Positions 8,577 to 18,024 of a stretch of 64,000 nucleotides of DNA are shown piece by piece. Numbering within the stretch: position 1 is the first letter of the stretch; each line of letters opens with the position of its first letter. Location: assembly GCA_035063885.1 (NCBI GenBank), contig JAPSFM010000005.1:1-64000 (forward strand), read 5' to 3'. Both the position numbers and the translations under genes were made by a program. Below the pieces are notes generated by a model, which saw only the letters and a program-made list of their open reading frames with translations, was not told where the DNA came from and did no database searches. The DNA comes from CAADGY01 sp900696665. GTDB lineage: Bacteria; Acidobacteriota; Terriglobia; Bryobacterales; Bryobacteraceae.

Positions 8577-9850
8577 TGCGCATCGCGGCTTTGCTGTGCA
8601 TTTTCGCCGGCGCGTCGGCGGCAAACCAGAGTTTCGAATTTCGCGTGGATGCTCCCGCGGAGATTGTGGCGGATCTGACTCTGTCTTCTCCGGGAGCCGA
8701 TTGGGCCGTAGAGGGCCGCGAGGCGGCCATCGCGCGAGTTGCCGCCGGCAACCACCCCGAACAATACGTGACGGTGTACGCCGGCCCGGAGAAGCATACG
8801 TATTCTGTGTTTCTCGGGAAATTCAATGCGGGCCGGCACAAGTTGAGAATCGAACGGGACGCGCGGCTGTCGGCCAAGGATGCGGGCCTCGAGATCGGGA
8901 ACGTGGAGTTTTGGACCGCTAAGCCGGGGGAGGCGAACTTCGTGCGTATCGCCCATGCGCCGGTGCTTTTCGCGCGACAGGACACTATCGGGCGATTTAC
9001 CGATATCCCGCTGCTGATGTACTGCGAGCGGCTCAACGAAAACGGCCGCCCCTATCTGCAATACACTGTCATCTTCTCGAATGAAGATGGGGGCACTTCC
9101 ACGCGGGCTTTGATGGCGCGATGGGGCCGCACCACCGATATCGAATACGTCTACAAAGCGTTTCTCAACGATGACGGCACACTGGTGCGCGGCACCATTC
9201 AGGCAAAGAACCACGAAGAAATTGAGTTCCGTGGCCAATTCTTTGGAACGCATCCCTTGCTGACGGTTAGCACGATCAATAACATGGTCTCGGATGCGGA
9301 GCCGGCGGACGTGCGATACCAGCTCACACCGGTGGAGGCCGATCTCTCAAACCGGACGCGCGAGAGTGTGATGGACGAGCACCCGGTGACCTGGTCTGTC
9401 ATGGCCAAGGAACTCGTTCGTGAGCAGAAACTGAGACCGTACGGGGCCGTTGAAGGGCAGAAGATCTCCGATCCCCGCAACTACCTTTACGTCGATGTGA
9501 AGGCCGCCTTTCGAAATGCCAGATTGAAACTGATTGCACGGCGCCAGCGGGACCATTGGATGGCTACCTCCGACCTGGGCCAGTTGGAATATGCAGTCGG
9601 CCGCGATGGGTGGTTCCGCACGACTCTGGAACTGCCGCCTGGGACAATTCCCGAGACCATCGAAGAGATCGGCGTCGAGTGCCTGGTTGCGCCTGTCCCA
9701 CCCGGAAAGCCATTGCCGGAGGGCGGGCTTTGCAAGGTCGATCAGATCGCGGCTTTTATGCTGGACGAGGAATATCGGCCACGGCCGGTCTTGATGGAAT
9801 CGAAACCGGCGGTCGAGATTCGCACCGGTTCCATCCTCCTGTTGCGCTGA
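8576..9850 (+). CDS. Secreted protein of unknown function
   Basis: I do not recognise this 424-aa protein. Residues 1-15 (MRIAALLCIFAGASA) are a short Sec signal peptide. The rest has no membrane segment and is rich in beta-type sequence. Its first part resembles a carbohydrate-binding or sandwich layout (VTVYAGPEKHTYSVFLGKF), and a C-terminal segment covers about 310-420 with a cysteine pair (near 373 and 387). It starts in a TGATG overlap with the upstream membrane protein and ends one base before the DUF167 gene, so it is in the tldD operon. The fixed position after TldDE does not by itself give a function. Confidence 0.65.
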   Translation: MRIAALLCIFAGASAANQSFEFRVDAPAEIVADLTLSSPGADWAVEGREAAIARVAAGNHPEQYVTVYAGPEKHTYSVFLGKFNAGRHKLRIERDARLSAKDAGLEIGNVEFWTAKPGEANFVRIAHAPVLFARQDTIGRFTDIPLLMYCERLNENGRPYLQYTVIFSNEDGGTSTRALMARWGRTTDIEYVYKAFLNDDGTLVRGTIQAKNHEEIEFRGQFFGTHPLLTVSTINNMVSDAEPADVRYQLTPVEADLSNRTRESVMDEHPVTWSVMAKELVREQKLRPYGAVEGQKISDPRNYLYVDVKAAFRNARLKLIARRQRDHWMATSDLGQLEYAVGRDGWFRTTLELPPGTIPETIEEIGVECLVAPVPPGKPLPEGGLCKVDQIAAFMLDEEYRPRPVLMESKPAVEIRTGSILLLR

Positions 9851-9851
9851 G

Positions 9852-10076
9852 ATGGACTTGCGCGTGAAAGTGATTCCCAAAAGCTCGAAGAGCGAGGTGG
9901 CAGGCTACCTGCCCGACGGCACGCTCAGGGTAAAGATCGCAGCGGCGCCTGAGCGCGGCAAAGCAAACGCGGAACTCTGCGCGCTGCTGGCGAAACAGTT
10001 TGGTGTGCCGCGAAAGAACGTAGCGATCGTGAGCGGTGAAACCTCACAGTACAAGCACGTGCGTATCTCAAGGTGA
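9852..10076 (+). CDS. DUF167/YggU family protein
   Basis: A 74-aa protein with the family core: RVKVIPKSSKSEV, LRVKIAAAPERGKANAEL and VSGETSQYKHVRI. DUF167 proteins are small alpha/beta proteins of unresolved role, often encoded near YggT or cell-division genes. The length is slightly shorter than E. coli YggU (about 96 aa) but covers the domain. Its last 9 bases overlap the convergent gene at 10068. Confidence 0.88.
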   Translation: MDLRVKVIPKSSKSEVAGYLPDGTLRVKIAAAPERGKANAELCALLAKQFGVPRKNVAIVSGETSQYKHVRISR

Positions 10077-10676
10077 TGGGGCGGAACCCGCTTTCAGATT
10101 TCGCGCGCGCTCATAATCCGCTATCAACTGCTTTGTGATTTTGTCGGCTACGTCGGCGCTCGCGCCGCGAAACTTCGCGCCAAGGCTTTCTTTAGTAGTG
10201 GACCAGATCACATCCCCATCTTTCCCGACCAGGCGGACGGCAGCCGATGCCTCGTGTTTGCGCTCGGCGATTCGCGTCGATTCCTGCTGACCGACGCCTA
10301 CACTGAGGCTCCCTCTTCTGCCGGGATTGTCCGCGGTTCTCGTGGTGCTGTTTCCGACTGCCGCCCGCGCGCTAATGGAATCGCTGGATTGGAACGTGTC
10401 TGTGAATACCAGGTCTTCGGCCGATCCGCGCAATACGGCGTCGGCGCGGTCTGCATTTTCCGTGACGATAAACAGCTTTGCGCGCTGAAAGCTGCTGATG
10501 ATCATGTCGCGAATCTGATCGGCTGCCTCCCCGCCGCCGAGGCGCTCGATGTAGACACGCTTCACCCCGAGCAGTTGTTCCAGCATCTGCCGGTCCAACT
10601 CGGCGGGGTTTGGTTGTGCGGAAGCCAGCGCCGAGAAGGCGGCCAGCAACACCAGAACGAAGCCAGCCCGCCTCAT
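10068..10676 (-). CDS. Secreted protein, possibly CsgG/LpoB-like
   Basis: A 202-aa protein with a clear Sec signal peptide (residues 1-20, ending ASAQ). The mature N-terminal part (VKRVYIERLGGGEAADQIRDMI...AKLFIVTENADRADAVLRG) resembles the nucleotide-independent alpha/beta fold shared by CsgG, LpoB and related periplasmic proteins. A low-complexity serine/arginine region follows, then an IAERKHEASAAVRLVGKDGDVIWS strand pair. This is resemblance only. ATGA overlap with the upstream gene at 10673 suggests a two-gene operon. Confidence 0.6.
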   Translation of the reverse strand: MRRAGFVLVLLAAFSALASAQPNPAELDRQMLEQLLGVKRVYIERLGGGEAADQIRDMIISSFQRAKLFIVTENADRADAVLRGSAEDLVFTDTFQSSDSISARAAVGNSTTRTADNPGRRGSLSVGVGQQESTRIAERKHEASAAVRLVGKDGDVIWSTTKESLGAKFRGASADVADKITKQLIADYERARNLKAGSAPSP

Positions 10677-11131
10677 CCTTTGCCTGCCTTCCGGGCCTCG
10701 TCGTCCTGAAACTGGATTTTCAAGCCAGTGCGGGCCTCCAGGCTGACAAGTACCGCGCGCACATCCTTCTTGTGGATGCGCAGAATCATGGCTTGCTGGT
10801 GTCCATCGTCGTCCTGATATCCCACGGTGAGAAAGTGCTGGCGTTTCTTGCTCAACAACAGCATCGGCGAAACAATGACAGCCATGGCGTAGCGGCGGTC
10901 CACTTTCTGTCCGTATTCGAGGAGATTGATTTTTTCATAAGGCACGCGAACCGGCCCGTCCCTGGTGTCGAAAATCATCGACAAAGAATCCGAGGTGATA
11001 ATCCTGCCGGAACAGTTTCCATCCAAGGAAGCCAGGGTGCCGCCTACGTACTCGGCCCTCCCTCCCGCGTCCGCGCCCGCCAGGTGTGGGATACCCGCTA
11101 TCCAGAGACAAAACAGGACCAGGAGTTTCAT
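10673..11131 (-). CDS. Secreted protein of unknown function
   Basis: A 152-aa protein. The frame is open to 11419, but the sensible start is ATG 11131, which opens a signal peptide (MKLLVLFCLWIAG). The mature part has a small beta domain (GGTLASLDGNCSGRI, then IFDTRDGPVRVPYEKINLLEYG) reminiscent of SH3-like or DUF4124-type modules, a hydrophobic turn (AMAVIVSPMLLLSKK), and a charged C-terminus (RIHKKDVRAVLVSLEARTG). Function is unknown. It overlaps the next gene by four bases and is divergent from the hydrolase at 11212 with 80 bases between starts. Confidence 0.6.
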   Translation of the reverse strand: MKLLVLFCLWIAGIPHLAGADAGGRAEYVGGTLASLDGNCSGRIITSDSLSMIFDTRDGPVRVPYEKINLLEYGQKVDRRYAMAVIVSPMLLLSKKRQHFLTVGYQDDDGHQQAMILRIHKKDVRAVLVSLEARTGLKIQFQDDEARKAGKG

Positions 11132-11211
11132 GTGTGTGAATAGTCGTGGGAAGCCGGTAAAATTCTCAGCCGGAATGCTCATGGCAACGGCCGCTCCACG
11201 AACTGCATCCA

Positions 11212-12195
11212 ATGTTACTGACAAGGGATACTGAAAAAGGCGTGGATTCTGCGAATTCAACCAAAGATCGGCGGAAATGGACCAGAAGGAGTTACTTGGG
11301 CGGAGCGGGACTGGCAGGCGCCGCGGCCACCCTCTACGGAGTGGCGCCCTGGTTCTGGCACCGGTACGCCCGCGAGATGACACGCCCGGTGGCGAGTCCT
11401 CGCCACAGACCTCGTCCACGGGATTGGCCAGACCGGGGCATTCAGGTTGCCTGGCTGGGACACAGTACGGTGCTGCTCAAAATCGACGGTTTCACCATCC
11501 TCACGGACCCTGTTTTGAGCACGCGTGCGGGTATCCACCTGGGACCCATCACACTGGGCATTAAACGGCTGGTCGAACCGGCCCTCGAACTGGAAGACCT
11601 TCCGCTGATCGATCTGGTGCTTGTCTCGCACGCGCATATGGATCATCTCGACACCTGGTCGCTCGCGCGGCTGGAAAACAGGCACCGGTCGATGGTGATG
11701 GCCCCGAGCACAAGCGATCTGGTGCGGATGGGGCGATACAAAGAGGTGCGCGAGTTGAAATGGGGCGAGGAGGCCCGTTTCGGTCCGGTAACGGTAAAGG
11801 CGTTCCAGGTGAACCATTGGGGCGCAAGGATGCGATCGGACACCTACCGCGGGTATAACGGATACACAATCGAATCCGGCAAGCGGCGCATACTGTTTGC
11901 CGGCGACACGGCCGACACGCATCTGTTCAAAAGCCTGCGCAGCTCGAAGCAATACGATATTGCGATTATGCCCATTGGCGCCTATAATCCCTGGATCCGT
12001 TATCATTGCACGCCGGAGCAGGCGCTCCGCATGGCGAACGAGGCCAACGCCGGACTCCTGGTTCCCGTCCACCATCAGACCTTTGAACTCAGCCGCGAGC
12101 CTGGGAACGAGCCGATCGAGCGTTTCATGGCCGCGGCGAGCCACGAGCCGGAACGCGTGGTGATCCGGGAGATAGGCCAGGAATTTCGAGTCTGA
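11212..12195 (+). CDS. Tat-exported metallo-beta-lactamase-fold hydrolase (NAPE-PLD/UlaG-like)
   Basis: A 327-aa MBL-fold protein. The metal-binding signature is SHAHMDHLD (about residues 142-150), followed by VNHWG, FAGDTADTH and PVHHQTF, which supply the remaining ligands for a two-metal site. The branch is the NAPE-PLD/UlaG-like group (VAWLGHSTVLLKIDG), often phospholipid or lactone hydrolases. A twin-arginine motif (TRRSYLGG) precedes a hydrophobic alanine/glycine stretch, so export by Tat is predicted. ATG 11212 has no strong ribosome site. GTG 11242, preceded by AAAAAGG, is an alternative and keeps the Tat signal. The substrate is unknown. Confidence 0.85.
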   Translation: MLLTRDTEKGVDSANSTKDRRKWTRRSYLGGAGLAGAAATLYGVAPWFWHRYAREMTRPVASPRHRPRPRDWPDRGIQVAWLGHSTVLLKIDGFTILTDPVLSTRAGIHLGPITLGIKRLVEPALELEDLPLIDLVLVSHAHMDHLDTWSLARLENRHRSMVMAPSTSDLVRMGRYKEVRELKWGEEARFGPVTVKAFQVNHWGARMRSDTYRGYNGYTIESGKRRILFAGDTADTHLFKSLRSSKQYDIAIMPIGAYNPWIRYHCTPEQALRMANEANAGLLVPVHHQTFELSREPGNEPIERFMAAASHEPERVVIREIGQEFRV

Positions 12196-12274
12196 CAAAC
12201 CCTACTTCCCTTTACTGCCCTGTCTCCGCTATCGCGATGCTGCTGACGGGTCGGTTACAACCATAATTGCGTGC

Positions 12275-13054
12275 CTACGGATTCGGGGGCGTGGGGCTCA
12301 AAGGCGCCGCTGGAGCAACGGCTTTCTCTTCCGCGGCCTTGGCGATCAGCGCCTGAAAAGCAGCCAGATCCATCGCACCAGGCACCACTTCGTTTCCAAT
12401 TACAAAGCTCGGGGTCGACTCGACGCCGATTTCGCGGGCAAGCCGCTGGTTTTGAGCCAGGATCGCCCGGACCTCGGTGGAGTTCATGTCCGCTTTCAGC
12501 CGGTCAATATCCAGGCGCAGCTTACGGCCGGTTTCTTCAATAGCCGCCATTGTTGCCGGTGATTTGAGACCCATCAATGCCTGGTGAAAAGGGATGTAGG
12601 CGCCTTGCTTGGCGGCAGCAAGCGCCGCCTGCGCGGCGATGTGTGAATCCGGACCTAGAATCGGCAGTTCCTTGAAGATAAGATGCACCTTCTGCTCCTG
12701 CTCGAGCAGTTTTGTCAAGGTCGGTGCAACCCGGCGGCAGTAGCCGCAGTTATAGTCGAAGAACTGCACGATGGCAACGCCGGCGCCGGGCTTCCCGGCT
12801 ACCGGCGATGTGGCATCTTCGAACAACTCGCGCCGTTTTGCGATTACCGCGTCGCGCGACTTCTGCTGCGCGGCGGTCCGCTCGCGCTGCTGATGGGCGC
12901 GCACGGAATCGATGAGCACCTCCGGATGCTGCAGGATGTATTCTCGAATGATCTGTTCGATCTCGGCTCTCGATAGAGATTTTTCCTGGGCGTACAAAAG
13001 GCAAGCAGGCAGCAGCATAACGCCGAGCAAAGCAATTGCCGCATCGAGTCTCAT
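12275..13054 (-). CDS. DsbA-like thiol:disulfide oxidoreductase
   Basis: A 259-aa periplasmic thioredoxin-fold protein. A signal peptide covers residues 1-22, followed by a helical segment (IEQIIREYILQHPEVL) seen in Com1/DsbA-type proteins. The active site FFDYNCGYCRR puts the redox pair at 103 and 106. The helical insert and a cis-proline motif (VESTPSFVIG) follow. It probably introduces or isomerises disulfides in exported proteins, of which this window has many. It lies 65 bases downstream of the TolC gene on the same strand and may be co-transcribed or separate. Confidence 0.88.
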   Translation of the reverse strand: MRLDAAIALLGVMLLPACLLYAQEKSLSRAEIEQIIREYILQHPEVLIDSVRAHQQRERTAAQQKSRDAVIAKRRELFEDATSPVAGKPGAGVAIVQFFDYNCGYCRRVAPTLTKLLEQEQKVHLIFKELPILGPDSHIAAQAALAAAKQGAYIPFHQALMGLKSPATMAAIEETGRKLRLDIDRLKADMNSTEVRAILAQNQRLAREIGVESTPSFVIGNEVVPGAMDLAAFQALIAKAAEEKAVAPAAPLSPTPPNP

Positions 13055-13119
13055 GTCAGGATCCTCTCTTTATCAGGGGTGAAACACCGGTGATTTCTAT
13101 CATGCCCGTTCGCCCGCGG

Positions 13120-14865
13120 TTATGGAAGGTTGATTTTGTGGGTTTGGAGCGTGCTTCCGATAGCCTGTTCCAGCCGCGATACAGCGCGGTTGAATTCCAG
13201 CCGCGCAACAACCGCGCGCCCACGTGAGTCGAGATACTCGTTCTGCCGTGTCAAAACCATGAAGTTTGTCGATTCTCCACTTTGAAACAGCCGGGTTTCG
13301 CTCTCCAGCTTTTCACGGGCGGCGCGTTCGCTCGCTTCGGCCGCCGTGATACGCTGCCTGGCTGTTTCCAAAGCCTGCAGCGAATTCCTCACCTGCGCCT
13401 GGATGAGTTGTTCCATGCGGGACCGCTCGAGCTTTAGCCGCCTGCCGGCAATCGCACTCTGCGCCAGGTTGGCCTCCGCTGTCCGGTTGCGCAGATTCAG
13501 ATCAAACGCTATACCCACTTGCACGGATTGATACCTGCCGGCAAAGAGGTTGTCCAAGGCCGTTCCGTATCCGCCAACGAGATTCGGCGGAAGATCGTCG
13601 AATGAAGGAGCGTCAATCGGCGCAAGGCCGGCGATGCTTGAAAGCTGATTCAACCGCTGATAAAGAACTGCATTCGATGCGCTGAACGGATTCTCTCCCG
13701 GGCGGATGGAGCCTCCCAGGCCGGAGCTCCAGTAATTGGCGATCAGATTCACTTGTGGCTTGGTCTGGTTGGCATTCAGTTCTTTCTGTACATCGTTCGC
13801 ATCGAGTCTAAGGCCTACTTGCCGCAACTCGGGCCTTTGCTTGAGAGCACGGGCCACCGCCTCCTGCAACTCATCGGTTGGAGGCGTCATCAGTTTGACG
13901 TCGGAGGGCACAATCTGATCACCCCAGAGCGTTGAGTCGCGGCCAGGCGCAAGCAAGGATTTCAGATGATTCTCTACTTCCGTCACCATACCGACAGAGG
14001 CGAGCCACGTATCGATACGGCGCTGGAGTTCCGCTTCGGATGCGGCGAGTTCTACCGGTGCGAGGGTACCGGCGCCGATCATGCGCTTGTTGCGCGCCAA
14101 CTGCTCACGGGCCCACTCCACACCATCGGCCTTCACCTGAACGTCCTGCCGGGCCGCCACCAGGTCCCAGTAGGCCTGCTCCACACGGGCAACCACATCG
14201 ATCACCCGGAGTTCGAAATCCACGTCCGAAATATCCGCCTGCCGGCTCCGAATGCGTATCTCGGCCCGTTCCGCATCCGTATTCCTGTTCCTCAAAAGCG
14301 GGAAACTGACACCCGCCAGGAAGCGTGACGTACGCAGCGGATTCAAAGTGGCGAACGTGTTGCTGGTGGCCTGGCGCGAATTTTCAAAGTCGATATGGAA
14401 TGAAGCACCATACCACGGGGTCTTCTGCCGGAAATAGAAATTCTGCGTGGCGAAGCTTTCGGAGAGGTTTCCCCCAGCTCCCTGCAAGACGGAGGAGGCC
14501 GGGGTGTTACGGTTCTCATAACCTGGTTCGAAACGAAACACCGGATCAAATACTCCCCGCGCAGCCTTTATGGCCTGTATCGCGTTTGCCGTATTTGTCT
14601 TTTCGATTTCGATCTCGAGGTTGTTCCGCAGCGCCATCTCGGTGGCGCCGGCCAGCGTGAGAAGTGTCTTGGTCACCCCGACCCCCACCCTGGGCGGCAT
14701 TGCCAGATCATCCGATGGAGCGGGAGCTTGTGAAAAAAGAGGGACGGCCGCGGACGATCCGGCCGGGGAAGCCGGCGCCGCAGCCGTCGAGGGAAGAAAC
14801 GTTCCGGCAGCCGTCTGCGCCAACAGCGGCCAGGAAAAGCATATCGAGAGAACCAAAAAACGCAT
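13120..14865 (-). CDS. TolC family outer-membrane efflux protein
   Basis: A 581-aa protein with a signal peptide (residues 1-19). A proline/alanine-rich linker follows, then two outer-membrane-efflux repeats with long helical coiled-coil segments (RIRSRQADISDVDFELR and ARQRITAAEASERAARE) typical of TolC/OprM trimers. It would form the outer-membrane exit duct for the RND pump encoded immediately upstream, with 3 bases between the genes. It is longer than E. coli TolC because of the N-terminal linker and a loop near residues 370-430. Confidence 0.93.
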   Translation of the reverse strand: MRFLVLSICFSWPLLAQTAAGTFLPSTAAAPASPAGSSAAVPLFSQAPAPSDDLAMPPRVGVGVTKTLLTLAGATEMALRNNLEIEIEKTNTANAIQAIKAARGVFDPVFRFEPGYENRNTPASSVLQGAGGNLSESFATQNFYFRQKTPWYGASFHIDFENSRQATSNTFATLNPLRTSRFLAGVSFPLLRNRNTDAERAEIRIRSRQADISDVDFELRVIDVVARVEQAYWDLVAARQDVQVKADGVEWAREQLARNKRMIGAGTLAPVELAASEAELQRRIDTWLASVGMVTEVENHLKSLLAPGRDSTLWGDQIVPSDVKLMTPPTDELQEAVARALKQRPELRQVGLRLDANDVQKELNANQTKPQVNLIANYWSSGLGGSIRPGENPFSASNAVLYQRLNQLSSIAGLAPIDAPSFDDLPPNLVGGYGTALDNLFAGRYQSVQVGIAFDLNLRNRTAEANLAQSAIAGRRLKLERSRMEQLIQAQVRNSLQALETARQRITAAEASERAAREKLESETRLFQSGESTNFMVLTRQNEYLDSRGRAVVARLEFNRAVSRLEQAIGSTLQTHKINLP

Positions 14866-14868
14866 AGG

Positions 14869-17800
14869 TTAACGCACCACTCCAGTGACGCCGGCCCACG
14901 CACGGCGAAGACTCAGCCGGCCGCGATCCAGGAACGCCCCGATCCTCGCCCAAACGGACGACCGCGCCACATCGTCGAAGACCGAATAGGCAACCGGCGT
15001 AACGATCAATGTCAATAGCAGGGCGAGGCTCTGGCCGCCTATTACGACGATGGCCACCGTCCTGCGGGACCCGGAACCTGGTCCCGTGCCAAGCGCAAGC
15101 GGCAACATACCAGCCACCAGAGAAGCCGTGGTCATGATGATGGGCCGCAGCCGGTCTTCGCACCCCCGAACGATCGCTTCCAGCCGCGGCAACCCCTCAG
15201 CCCGCAGCTTTTTGATGTGATCGATCTGTAGAATCGAGTTCTTCTTGACGATTCCGAAAAGCACGAGGATGCCAACCGAGCTGTAGATGATGGAAAAGTT
15301 CTCCCGCGCAAGAAACAGCGACAGCAACGCGAAGGGCACCGACAACGGCAGGCTGATCAGGATCGTAACCGGGTCGATGAAGCTTTCGAACTGTGCGGCC
15401 AACACCATGTACATCAGCAGAATCGATAGCACAAACGCGATGACGTAGTTGGTGAAAGCGCGTCCGAACTCTTTGCTCTGACCCAGCAAACCAGTACGAT
15501 ACTCAGCCGGCAGGTTCATGTCAGCGATGGTCCGGTCCACAATCTGAAGCACGTTGCTGAGCGATTGGCCTTCTACGACGTTGGCGGAAACCATGATCTG
15601 GCGCTGCCGGTTATAGCGCTCAATCTGCGTCGGGCCGATCGATTCCTTCAGGCTGGCTACATTGGAGATGGGGACATTGCCTAACGTCCCGGACGGCACA
15701 TAGAGGCGCTCCAGCGCGCGCGGCGAATTCCGGAACTCCTCACGGACACGCAGTTGAACGTCGTAGCGGTCGTCACCCTCGCGATAGGTGGTCACCTGCT
15801 CGTCGCCCCCCACCAGAGTGCGCAAAGCGGTGGCGACGGAAGAGACACTGACATCGAGGTCAGCCGCTTTGTCGCGATTGATATTCACGCGTAACTCAGG
15901 CTTGCCGCCTTCATACGAGCTGTCAAGGTCAGCCACACCGGGTACCTGCGCCAACCGCTGTTTCAGTTGTTGGGCGTATTTGTCGATCTGCTCCAGATCC
16001 GGCCCTTGAATGAAAAACTGGAAATCCTGGTTTGGACCGGCGCCTTGAATCAGGCTCGGCAATTGGACGGCGATCACCAACTCGCGGAACTTCCGCAGTT
16101 TTTCCCGTGCCATCGACATCAGTTCCTGTTGGCTGTGGGTACGCTCATTCATCGGCAGGAGTTCCACCAGGATCGATCCGCGATCCACCTGCCGGCGCGC
16201 ATCCGCGCCGATGGTGGTGAGCAGATCACGAATGCCCGGCAGTGTCTTGAGCTCCTCTTCCAGTTCCCGCATCATCGCTTCCGTGCCAGCCAGAGCCGAC
16301 CCCGCGGGCATACGCACCGTGACCTCGAACTCGCTCTGATCATCCGTAGGGAGAAAGCTCTTGCCCACCGCCATGAACAAGGGCGCGGTGGAGGCAACCA
16401 CCAGCAACGACACGAAAGCGACAATCTTGCGGTGGTTCATCGACCAGTGCAGCAGCTTCCAGTATCCCAACGCCATGTAACGGAAGACCCACGTGTCTTT
16501 TGTGGAAGTGCCCGGCACCTCTCCCCCGCCTTCGTTCTTCTCCGGCGGCTTCAGGAAGCGCGCACAAAGCATGGGAGTCAGCGTGAAGCTGACCAGCAGC
16601 GAAACCATAATGGCGAACGCCGCCGTGTAGCCGAAGCTGGACATGAAGCGTCCGACGATGCCGCCCATTAGCGCCACCGGCAGAAAGATGATCACCAGGC
16701 TCAGAGTCGTGGCCATTACGGCCATCCCGATGTCGCGGGTTCCCTGAATGGCTGCTTCCACCGGAGGCAGTCCCTTCTCTTCCATGAACCGGAAAATGTT
16801 CTCGAGCACGACGATGGCGTCGTCGATGACAATGCCGACCATCAGCGTCAGTGCAAGCATGGTGATCTGGTTCAGCGAAAAACCCATCCAGCTCATCAGG
16901 CTGTAGGTCGAAATGATGGAGGTGGGAATCGCCACCGCGGCGATCAGCGTCGACCGCCAGCTCCGGATAAACACCAGCACGATGATCGCGGCAAGAAAAC
17001 CGCCGAGCAACAGATGTTCCTGTACGGCGTGGAACGATCCTTCGATAAACGTTGAAGTGTCACGCGTGTAGGTGATCTCGAAATCGGGCGGCAGAGTGCC
17101 CTTAAGCTCTGCGATGCGCTCCTTAATGTTATTGATGACCTCAACCGTATTCGTCCCGGCCTGTTTGCGGACTTCGAGCACCACTGCCGGAGTCCCGTTC
17201 AGGCGCGCAAGCGAGCGGGGTTCTTCCACTCCATCCACCACGTAGCCGATATCCGAAATGCGGACCGGCGATCCCGCGATGTTGCCGACGATGATCCGTT
17301 CGAAATCCTTCGGATGCTCGACACGGCCGAGAGTCCGAAGCGATAGCTCGCGGTTGCCCTGGTCCACCCTGCCGCCGGGGATCTCGACATTCTGAGCGGC
17401 CAACGCGGCACGAATCTGATCGATATTCAGGTTGTAGGCATAAAGCTTCTCGCCATCCAGCCAGACCTGAATCTGCCGCTGGCGTTCTCCGACGAACCGC
17501 ACCTGCCCGACACCGCTCAAGCCCTCGATGTTCTTCTTGATGCGGTCGTCCACCACTTTGGTGGCCTCGCGCAGATCGCGGCCGGACGCCACCACGATGC
17601 TGATGACAGGCGCGGCATCGGTGGCGACCTTTTCAATAATCGGCGGGTCAGCGTCACGCGGTAAATCGCCGAGAATGGTGTTGACCTTATCCCGTACTTC
17701 CTGAGCGGCTACCTCCGGATCTTTTTCGAGAACGAACTGAATGACTACGGTCGACACTCCCTCGGAGGAAATCGAACGCAAATCGTCGATGCCCTCGATG

Positions 17801-18021
17801 GTGTTGACCGCCTCCTCGACTCGTTTGGATACCTGGGTCTCAACCTCTTCCGGCGCCGCGCCGCGCAGTGTTGTCGTAATCGTTACAACGGGGAAGTCGA
17901 TTTTGGGAAAGAAGTCGACGCCAAGCTGCCGGTAGGAGTTCAGGCCGATCACCACCAGGAACATAATGAGCATGGTGGCGAAAACGGGGCGGCGGACGCA
18001 GATCTCAGCTAATTTCTGCAT
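14869..18021 (-). CDS. RND efflux pump permease (HAE1/AcrB family)
   Basis: A 1050-aa inner-membrane transporter with 12 expected membrane segments and two large periplasmic loops. The TM4 motif GIVIDDAIVVLEN carries the paired aspartates of the proton relay, and KKNSILQIDHIKKLR near TM10 supplies the lysine. The N-terminus RRPVFATMLIMFLVVIG is typical of the family. The closest subgroup by eye is hydrophobic/amphiphilic efflux rather than heavy metal. It works with the adaptor (3 bases upstream) and TolC (3 bases downstream) and is controlled by the first gene of the operon, a TetR repressor. Confidence 0.95.
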   Translation of the reverse strand: MQKLAEICVRRPVFATMLIMFLVVIGLNSYRQLGVDFFPKIDFPVVTITTTLRGAAPEEVETQVSKRVEEAVNTIEGIDDLRSISSEGVSTVVIQFVLEKDPEVAAQEVRDKVNTILGDLPRDADPPIIEKVATDAAPVISIVVASGRDLREATKVVDDRIKKNIEGLSGVGQVRFVGERQRQIQVWLDGEKLYAYNLNIDQIRAALAAQNVEIPGGRVDQGNRELSLRTLGRVEHPKDFERIIVGNIAGSPVRISDIGYVVDGVEEPRSLARLNGTPAVVLEVRKQAGTNTVEVINNIKERIAELKGTLPPDFEITYTRDTSTFIEGSFHAVQEHLLLGGFLAAIIVLVFIRSWRSTLIAAVAIPTSIISTYSLMSWMGFSLNQITMLALTLMVGIVIDDAIVVLENIFRFMEEKGLPPVEAAIQGTRDIGMAVMATTLSLVIIFLPVALMGGIVGRFMSSFGYTAAFAIMVSLLVSFTLTPMLCARFLKPPEKNEGGGEVPGTSTKDTWVFRYMALGYWKLLHWSMNHRKIVAFVSLLVVASTAPLFMAVGKSFLPTDDQSEFEVTVRMPAGSALAGTEAMMRELEEELKTLPGIRDLLTTIGADARRQVDRGSILVELLPMNERTHSQQELMSMAREKLRKFRELVIAVQLPSLIQGAGPNQDFQFFIQGPDLEQIDKYAQQLKQRLAQVPGVADLDSSYEGGKPELRVNINRDKAADLDVSVSSVATALRTLVGGDEQVTTYREGDDRYDVQLRVREEFRNSPRALERLYVPSGTLGNVPISNVASLKESIGPTQIERYNRQRQIMVSANVVEGQSLSNVLQIVDRTIADMNLPAEYRTGLLGQSKEFGRAFTNYVIAFVLSILLMYMVLAAQFESFIDPVTILISLPLSVPFALLSLFLARENFSIIYSSVGILVLFGIVKKNSILQIDHIKKLRAEGLPRLEAIVRGCEDRLRPIIMTTASLVAGMLPLALGTGPGSGSRRTVAIVVIGGQSLALLLTLIVTPVAYSVFDDVARSSVWARIGAFLDRGRLSLRRAWAGVTGVVR

Positions 18022-18024
18022 CCG

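Noticed and set aside
11257..12198. 313-aa minus-strand frame over the MBL-fold hydrolase
   Set aside because: It is an antisense shadow; the plus strand has complete metal-binding motifs.
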